A DNA stretch of 30,101 bases from UBA11612 sp963976395. GTDB taxonomy: Bacteria; Pseudomonadota; Alphaproteobacteria; Rhodospirillales; Rhodospirillaceae. A program made the position numbers and the translations under genes. The stretch lies in NCBI GenBank assembly GCA_963976395.1, contig CAXBLG010000038.1, forward strand, positions 1 through 30,101, in the 5' to 3' direction. Under the pieces are notes generated by a model. It worked only from the letters and a program-made list of their open reading frames with translations, had not been told where the DNA came from and did not search any database. Shown in pieces: positions 25,366-30,101 of the stretch (position 1 is the stretch's first letter; each line of letters starts with the position of its first letter).

Positions 25366-25863
25366 TCAACGCCCTATATCTTGCTGAAACACATTGATCA
25401 GCAAAACATCCGTGACGAGGTCGCCGTAAATCTTCTTAGACTGTTCCATCAACAGTTTTTTGACCTCTTTAATGTCGACGATATCGTGATTGTAAAAATA
25501 CGCCTGAAAATAGGGAATCAGTTCCTGCACCAGAATATCTTGGTAAAGCGGGAGATTCTCTTGCACGAGTGTTTTGTTGCTCGCTTCTCCGACAACCAAA
25601 CGCACAGTAACCGATATACGGCGCACCAACCGGCCATTGATGATCACGGGCACGACCATGTCGTTGACCTTCACCAACTGAAGTGCGGATGACGGCGGTT
25701 TAAATTTTCTCTCCGTACTTACGGCTGCATCGTCGTCGGCTGAGAAGAATCCCCCACCCTCTGGGTCAAATGGATTTGGCACGACGCCCATCATGATCAA
25801 GCCGCCGGCTCCGCCGCCGCCAACAAGAATCAGGACCAGAAGTATGACGATAAAGCGTTTCAT
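25366..25863 (-). CDS. FliL-like membrane-anchored protein
   Basis: 165 residues: one N-terminal membrane anchor (FIVILLVLILVGGGGAGGLIMM, about 4-25), an acidic linker, then a periplasmic domain from about 60. The domain pattern resembles FliL and related stomatin-like domains: VPVIINGRLVRRISVTVRLVV, a paired helix region LVQENLPLYQDILVQELIPYF and the ending KKIYGDLVTDVLLINVFQQ (FliL typically ends ...VTDVLFTEFLIQ). FliL supports the flagellar motor, but no flagellar genes lie nearby and the neighbours are housekeeping genes, so a general envelope role is just as possible. It starts 28 bp after thiL. Assignment is moderate. Confidence 0.65.
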   Translation of the reverse strand: MKRFIVILLVLILVGGGGAGGLIMMGVVPNPFDPEGGGFFSADDDAAVSTERKFKPPSSALQLVKVNDMVVPVIINGRLVRRISVTVRLVVGEASNKTLVQENLPLYQDILVQELIPYFQAYFYNHDIVDIKEVKKLLMEQSKKIYGDLVTDVLLINVFQQDIGR

Positions 25864-25891
25864 ACGCGACGGCCTTTCATGGGACTTCCCT

Positions 25892-26893
25892 TCACCTGTG
25901 CCGGTAACCAGGGGTGCTTATGGGTATCTCAGCACCGGTGCTGTCGGTCACAACCACCCCTACCCTATCACCTGTCGCCTCGGCAATGCGACCGATGGCT
26001 GCGACGGACACGTCAGTCTTTTCGGCTATGGCTACGACTTGCTCCAAGTGTTCGCGGTTCACTGTAAAAGCCAACTCATAATCGTCGCCACCGCCGAGAA
26101 TACTTTGCCACCATTTCGGATCTTGACCAGCCGCCGCCTTGGCACCTGCAGAGAGAGGTATAGCACCTTGCTCAATAACGGCTGAGACTCCCGATGCGGC
26201 GCAGATATGCGCGACGTCGGCAACAAGGCCGTCTGAAACGTCAATGCATGCACTCGCCAATCCGCTCAGCGCATGGCCCATAGCCAATCGGGGTTGAGGC
26301 AAATGATAGCGCGCTGACAGGTAATCCATGAGATCGGCGGGTAACTTCAGATCGCCTGTAAGACCGGCAAGTCCCAGCGCCGAATCTCCAACTGAGCCCG
26401 TAACGCAAAGAATGTCTCCGGTGCGCGCACCCGAACGCAGCAAAGCCTCACCTTTCTTCACCATCCCCAAAGCCGTAATGGTGATTATGAATGGGCCCGG
26501 CCCGGCCGTCGTATCACCGCCGAGCAAAGGCACATTGAAGTGCTCGACGTCCGACCTCAGACCTGCAGCATATTTTTCGAGATATGAATCGTTGGTCGCG
26601 TTGTTCAACACCAGAGTCTGTAAAAACCCGACAGGCGCGGCACCCATGGCGGCGAGGTCCGAAAGATTTACGCGCAAAGCTTTGCGGGCAATCATATCGG
26701 GAGAATCATCAAGTCGAAAATGTACGCCGCCGACAAGTGTATCAGCCGCTGCAACAATTTGATGCCCTGAGGGAATGTCAATGAGCGCGGCATCGTCGAG
26801 GAGTCCGAGGGCTCCATCCGCCCCTTTAGACAGAGGAGCGAAGAGATCGGCGATCAGCGCAAATTCGCTGCGGCCTGCCCCCCCGCCGCTCAT
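25892..26893 (-). CDS. thiL: Thiamine-monophosphate kinase
   Basis: 333 residues, normal for ThiL, which uses ATP to turn thiamine phosphate into thiamine diphosphate. It has the N-terminal GRSEFALIADLFAPL, the Mg/ATP-binding LLDDAALIDIP, the TMP-binding AADTLVGGVHFRLDDSP, ARKALRVNLSDLAAMGAAP, and LLGGDTTAGPGPFIITITALG. Later come CIDVSDGLVADVAHI and LGGGDDYELAFTV. All are signature blocks of the ThiL/PurM fold. Its ATG overlaps the nusB stop in TAATG, so the two are translationally coupled. No TPP riboswitch was seen in the window. Confidence 0.97.
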   Translation of the reverse strand: MSGGGAGRSEFALIADLFAPLSKGADGALGLLDDAALIDIPSGHQIVAAADTLVGGVHFRLDDSPDMIARKALRVNLSDLAAMGAAPVGFLQTLVLNNATNDSYLEKYAAGLRSDVEHFNVPLLGGDTTAGPGPFIITITALGMVKKGEALLRSGARTGDILCVTGSVGDSALGLAGLTGDLKLPADLMDYLSARYHLPQPRLAMGHALSGLASACIDVSDGLVADVAHICAASGVSAVIEQGAIPLSAGAKAAAGQDPKWWQSILGGGDDYELAFTVNREHLEQVVAIAEKTDVSVAAIGRIAEATGDRVGVVVTDSTGAEIPISTPGYRHR

Positions 26894-27408
26894 TAGGCGC
26901 GTCCCAAGGCCTTAGCAATGCGGTCGAGCACCGCGTTTACCATGCGCGGCTCAGGCCCCGCGTAAAACGCATGTGCAACGTCTACAAACTCAGCGATACT
27001 AACCTTTGGCGGGATTTTAGATTGTGTAAGAAGTTCAGCTGTGCCGACACGCAACAAAGCCCGCAAAGTCATTTCTAGACGTTCCCACGGCCATTCAGTG
27101 CTGATGCTGCCTTTAATCATGCTGTCGATGTCATCGCCACGGGCCTGCACACCGCGCATCAGGGCAACAAACAACTCCGTATCCAGTTCTGTCAGTTGCA
27201 CCACAGACTCTTTTTCAGTGTCTTCGTCGGCAACGATTGCGATACCGCCGATGCGGCCCGACAGGAAATCTTTAATGATCTGATCGATTGAGGCGTCGGT
27301 CACATCTGATTGATACAGAGCTTGAACCGCTGCCAGTCGGGCGGCGCTACGGTCGTTTGTGGACCGCGATTGAGGCGATCGTGGTGATGAAGCCGGCGTA
27401 GCCGCCAT
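26893..27408 (-). CDS. nusB: Transcription antitermination factor NusB
   Basis: 171 residues. An N-terminal extension of about 18 Ser/Pro-rich residues precedes the conserved RSAARLAAVQALYQSDV. The remainder contains LTELDTELFVALMRGV, the RLEMTLRALLRVGTAELL helix and the ending PPKVSIAEFVDVAHAFYAGPEPRMVNAVLDRIAK, with the K-V-x-I-x-E-F/Y pattern of NusB. NusB with S10 binds the boxA of rRNA leaders and prevents early termination. It begins 48 bp after ribH and overlaps thiL by 1 bp. ribH-nusB-thiL order is standard in alphaproteobacteria. Confidence 0.96.
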   Translation of the reverse strand: MAATPASSPRSPQSRSTNDRSAARLAAVQALYQSDVTDASIDQIIKDFLSGRIGGIAIVADEDTEKESVVQLTELDTELFVALMRGVQARGDDIDSMIKGSISTEWPWERLEMTLRALLRVGTAELLTQSKIPPKVSIAEFVDVAHAFYAGPEPRMVNAVLDRIAKALGRA

Positions 27409-27456
27409 GGCGAGATTCCAAACCTGTCAAAGAGCAAACAATAGGGGCTGCGAAGG

Positions 27457-27909
27457 TTATAGACCGAATTTCCGCTTAAGCTCAATGAGGCGCAAGCACG
27501 CCTTGGCTGCCCGTCCGCCCGCATCGCCTTCCGCCGGATTGGCTCGATTTTGCGCCAGTTCCCAGGTGGGACAGGTCAGAATACCATTGCCAACGGGAAC
27601 CAGCAGATCAAGCGCCACTCGCTGGACCCCGCTCATGGATTGTTCACAGACATGTTCGTAGTGGTCAGTTTCACCCTTCACAGCGCAGCCTAGTACAACA
27701 AAGCCGTCGTAATGCCGGTTGGGGTGAGCGGCACCTTTACTAAAGGCAAACTGTGCTGCAAGCGGGAGTTCTAAAATGCCGGGTACAGTTATAACTTCCG
27801 AAGTCGCGCCAGCGGCCGTGAGCGCAGCGATTGTACCCTTCAATAGGTCGTCGGCGATCTCGTCGTAAAAACGCGCTTCAATAACAAGTATGTGTGGTCC
27901 GTTGGCCAT
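27457..27909 (-). CDS. ribH: 6,7-dimethyl-8-ribityllumazine synthase
   Basis: 150 residues, the usual size. It joins 5-amino-6-ribitylaminouracil with 3,4-dihydroxybutanone phosphate in riboflavin synthesis. Recognisable parts are the N-terminal HILVIEARFYDEIADDLL (aromatic F14 stacks on the pyrimidine), VPGILELPLAAQFA, DGFVVLGCAVKGETDHYEHV with the catalytic histidine H83, PVGNGILTCPTWELAQNRA, and the AEGDAGGRAAKACLRLIEL end. The other rib genes are not next to it. The receiver gene upstream ends 68 bp before it, so it may be read from that promoter or from one in the gap. No FMN riboswitch was seen. Confidence 0.96.
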   Translation of the reverse strand: MANGPHILVIEARFYDEIADDLLKGTIAALTAAGATSEVITVPGILELPLAAQFAFSKGAAHPNRHYDGFVVLGCAVKGETDHYEHVCEQSMSGVQRVALDLLVPVGNGILTCPTWELAQNRANPAEGDAGGRAAKACLRLIELKRKFGL

Positions 27910-27977
27910 GAAGAATTCAGTAGCCTATTTTCGATGCCCTGTCACCGCGTTCTCAATGAGGCACGGTCAGTTCTCGA

Positions 27978-28451
27978 TTATCTGGATAACATCACTCGTT
28001 GATAGCGCGGAATATCTATCTTGATAACTCGTGCACGCGCCTTTTTGATCGAGGCTTGCACCTTATCCTTGGTCACCGGCTTCACAAGATAACCGCTTAC
28101 ATCCAGCGCCGCGGCGTTGCCGACGGTGTCTTGATCGCTTGAGGCAGTTAATAGAATAAAACATGCATCAGGCCGAATCGGCATAACTGTGCCTGTGCGC
28201 ACAGCTTGCAGCAACTGAAGCCCGTTGCCATTGTCCATGTTGTAGTCGCAGATAATACAATCTATCACCCGCTGACTGCTCCGGAGCTTTTGATAGGCTT
28301 CCGCACCGTTAGAGGCCCGGGTGACCTGAGTGACACCGAGCGCACGCAACATTGAGTGAATGAGCGTAATGAAAGCGTCATCGTCATCAACAATGAGGAC
28401 ATGCAAGTCTTCAATTTTATCTCTCGATGAGTTTTCAAAGCTTTGCGGCAT
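27978..28451 (-). CDS. Single-domain response regulator (receiver only)
   Basis: 157 residues from the ATG at 28451; a GTG at 28469 is an alternative start. It is one CheY-like receiver domain: the acidic pocket VLIVDDDDAF (18-27), phosphoacceptor D69 in IICDYNMD, the switch Thr in LLTASSD and K124 in YLVKPVTK. A basic helical tail (KKARARVIKIDIPRYQRVML) follows, with no output domain. It could act as a phosphate sink, a protein-binding switch or part of a phosphorelay. No histidine kinase or phosphotransfer protein is next to it. The 230 bp upstream, between this gene and the divergent amidohydrolase, must contain both promoters. Confidence 0.88.
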   Translation of the reverse strand: MPQSFENSSRDKIEDLHVLIVDDDDAFITLIHSMLRALGVTQVTRASNGAEAYQKLRSSQRVIDCIICDYNMDNGNGLQLLQAVRTGTVMPIRPDACFILLTASSDQDTVGNAAALDVSGYLVKPVTKDKVQASIKKARARVIKIDIPRYQRVMLSR

Positions 28452-28688
28452 GCAGCCTGTATCTCGCACTACTGAATTAAAAATCTGGAGCCTCTAGCAG
28501 GCCCCTGGAATCGTAAGGTTATAAGATACCTACACCGAAATTAACAAACCCTTGAGGCGTAGCCAGAATAAAATGCATACCTCCAGCTATGAATCCGGGC
28601 ATTCGCGCAAATTCAGCAACATTTAGTGTGAGGTGAGCCTTGGGATTTTATGGGAGAATAGATAGAATGCGCTTCAAATTTTATCAGT

Positions 28689-28693
28689 GGGAG
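28689..28693 (+). promoter_or_regulatory. Ribosome binding site that sets the amidohydrolase start
   Basis: GGGAG lies 6 nt before the ATG at 28700. It favours this start over an in-frame upstream start at 28640 that would bury the signal peptide. Confidence 0.6.
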
Positions 28694-28699
28694 TTCTCA

Positions 28700-29959
28700 A
28701 TGCGTCGACTAAATTTAGCCGGGATTGCAACCGTTGCGACACTTTTCGCAGTTAGCGGGCTCGCAATTACCGCGTGTTCACCGCCACCGCTTGAAGGTGT
28801 TACAGCCTTTGAAGGCGGGAGAGTTATCATAGGAGACGGTAGCGCCCCCATCGAAAATGCAACATTCATTGTTGATGGGTCGGAAATTGTTGCTGTAGGC
28901 CCCACCGGCGAAGTTGAGGTGCCTGCGGGCGCGGCCCGGGTAAGTCTTGTCGGTAAAACCGTCATGCCGGCGATTGTCGATACCCATGTTCATGTGCGCC
29001 AGTCGCCTGAAGAACTGACGCAAGATTTGAAACGACGCGCTTACTTCGGCGTCAGCGCGGCCATGAGCCTTGGAACTGATATTCCTGAAATCGTTGCCAT
29101 GCGCCGCGAAGTTATTCCGGGCGCCGCGCGGTTTTTCAGTGCCGGTCTTGGTATTACAGCTCCTGAACCGGGACGTTCCTTCGCCCCCTACTCTACGCCT
29201 TATCAAATCACAACTGAGGAGGAAGGGCGTGCGGCTGTTCAAGAGCAAGCTGCCCTTAACGTGGATATTATCAAAATCTGGGTAGATGATCGTGGTGGCC
29301 AGTATGCCAAGCTAACGCCTGATCTTTATGGCCCCATTATTGATGAGGCGCGTAGCCATGGCCTTCGCGCCACCGCGCATATCTTCGCGCTCGAAGATGC
29401 CAAGGGACTCTTAAAGGCGGGAATATCGTCGTTCGCGCATAGTATTCGCGATACAGACGCCGATGATGAGGTGATGGAACTTTTCGCTCAACATCCTGAG
29501 TTTGTACTTGTGCCAAATCTTGGAGGTCGCGGCGCGCCAACGGATTTAACATGGTTGCGCGGAAGTCTTCCCGACGACGAAATCGCCAAACTTGAAGAAC
29601 GTAATGTTGACCAGCCCGAAGCCCAGGCGGCATTCGGCATTCAAGCTCGCAATCTTGTGAAAATGAATGATGCGGGTGTGCGCATTGCGTTTGGGACAGA
29701 CGGCAATTCCCCATGGGGTCCGCATGTCGAAATGGAAGATATGGTCGAGGCCGGCATGTCGCCGATGGACGTTATTGTCTCAGCCACACAAAACTCGGCA
29801 GCCTTTCTGCGCATGGAGAACGCCGGCACACTGACAATGGGTAAAAGCGCTGATTTCATCGTGCTTGATGCAAATCCGCTGGATGACATCACGAACACAC
29901 GGAAGATTTCTTCGGTGTATCTGCACGGCGAAGCCGTGGACCGCACAGCATACCCTTAA
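28700..29959 (+). CDS. Amidohydrolase, probable exported lipoprotein
   Basis: 419 residues. The N-terminus is a signal sequence (RRLNLAGIATVATLFAVSG) ending in LAITAC with C26, a lipobox-like site, so the protein is probably a periplasm-facing lipoprotein. The catalytic domain is a metal-dependent amidohydrolase: H96 and H98 in DTHVHV, K192 (IIKIWVDD, likely the carboxylated lysine), H227 in TAHIF, H247 in FAHSI and D334 in FGTDGN, i.e. a complete binuclear metal set. The end (GTLTMGKSADFIVLDANPL) is the usual small beta-domain of imidazolonepropionase- and prolidase-like members. The substrate is unknown; exported relatives act on peptides or lactone/amide compounds. No operon partner is in the window. 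Confidence 0.88.
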   Translation: MRRLNLAGIATVATLFAVSGLAITACSPPPLEGVTAFEGGRVIIGDGSAPIENATFIVDGSEIVAVGPTGEVEVPAGAARVSLVGKTVMPAIVDTHVHVRQSPEELTQDLKRRAYFGVSAAMSLGTDIPEIVAMRREVIPGAARFFSAGLGITAPEPGRSFAPYSTPYQITTEEEGRAAVQEQAALNVDIIKIWVDDRGGQYAKLTPDLYGPIIDEARSHGLRATAHIFALEDAKGLLKAGISSFAHSIRDTDADDEVMELFAQHPEFVLVPNLGGRGAPTDLTWLRGSLPDDEIAKLEERNVDQPEAQAAFGIQARNLVKMNDAGVRIAFGTDGNSPWGPHVEMEDMVEAGMSPMDVIVSATQNSAAFLRMENAGTLTMGKSADFIVLDANPLDDITNTRKISSVYLHGEAVDRTAYP

Positions 29960-29986
29960 CGGAACATCGCGTTTTAATTGGTCAAT

Positions 29987-30013
29987 CGGTGGGAACAATT
30001 ATTGTTCCCACCG
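29987..30013. repeat. Perfect 12-bp inverted repeat downstream of the amidohydrolase
   Basis: CGGTGGGAACAA (29987-29998), loop TTA, then TTGTTCCCACCG (30002-30013). The stem is perfect and starts 27 nt after the amidohydrolase stop, as a terminator would, but no T tract follows on either strand. It could be a terminator that works without a T tract, an mRNA-stabilising hairpin or a dyad operator. The remaining bases to 30101 hold no complete gene. Confidence 0.7.
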
Positions 30014-30101
30014 GCGCCAAGCATAGTTTCGCCAACTTGAGATGGGCCCAAGCGTACGGCAGGCCGATGATTGTGATCGCCATTTACAGTGCGGCAATCA
30101 G

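Noticed and set aside
27910..27977. FMN riboswitch upstream of ribH
   Set aside because: The 68-bp gap is too short and lacks the conserved riboflavin-element helices.

Overview
The window reads as ordinary chromosomal core DNA from an alphaproteobacterium. The evidence is gene order and gene type: dusB-ntrB-ntrC-ntrY-ntrX followed by hfq-hflX, a fused ispDF gene, a CBP3-type chaperone next to DUF177, rpmF-plsX-fabH-ihfA-merR, and ribH-nusB-thiL. The order cannot be fixed from sequence alone; a Rhodospirillales-like lineage is a guess. No transposase, integrase, CRISPR array, phage gene or toxin-antitoxin pair was seen, and no gap between genes exceeds about 230 bp.

Layout. 1-1978 (minus): a partial inositol-monophosphatase-family gene, hflX and hfq. 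2135-11189 (minus): one tight block, read in the order dusB, ntrB, ntrC, ntrY, ntrX, a class IV (D-amino acid) aminotransferase and a HAD hydrolase; most junctions overlap or lie under 20 bp apart. 11381-12927 (plus): ispDF and a small PhnA-type protein. 13042-14667 (minus): a CPA2 cation:proton antiporter with an RCK domain. 14757-15812 (minus): cutA and a methyltransferase. 15968-16705: two unrecognised small genes facing each other. 16932-17008 (minus): tRNA-Pro(GGG). 17140-20425 (minus): rpmF, plsX, fabH, ihfA and a MerR-type regulator. 20543-21662 (minus): CBP3-like chaperone and DUF177. 21752-22246 (plus): a BamE/SmpA lipoprotein, facing hppA (22338-24425, minus) across a bidirectional terminator. 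24633-28451 (minus): a receiver-only response regulator, ribH, nusB, thiL, a FliL-like anchored protein and a ZIP-type transporter. 28700-29959 (plus): a probable lipoprotein amidohydrolase.

How the genes fit together. The ntr block holds two complete two-component systems (NtrB/NtrC and NtrY/NtrX), with Hfq just downstream, so nitrogen and redox control and post-transcriptional control are physically linked. rpmF-plsX-fabH ties ribosome assembly to phospholipid and fatty-acid initiation. ispDF, ribH and thiL supply isoprenoid, flavin and thiamine cofactors. hppA and the antiporter handle membrane ion gradients.

I found no convincing new multi-gene system. The points most worth a second look are local: an NtrX with an insertion where the sigma-54 loop should be, a ZIP transporter without the usual metal-binding histidines, a probably near-leaderless bamE mRNA, a PhnA protein without its zinc ribbon, an orphan FliL-like protein in a housekeeping operon, and a 12-bp perfect hairpin after the amidohydrolase.
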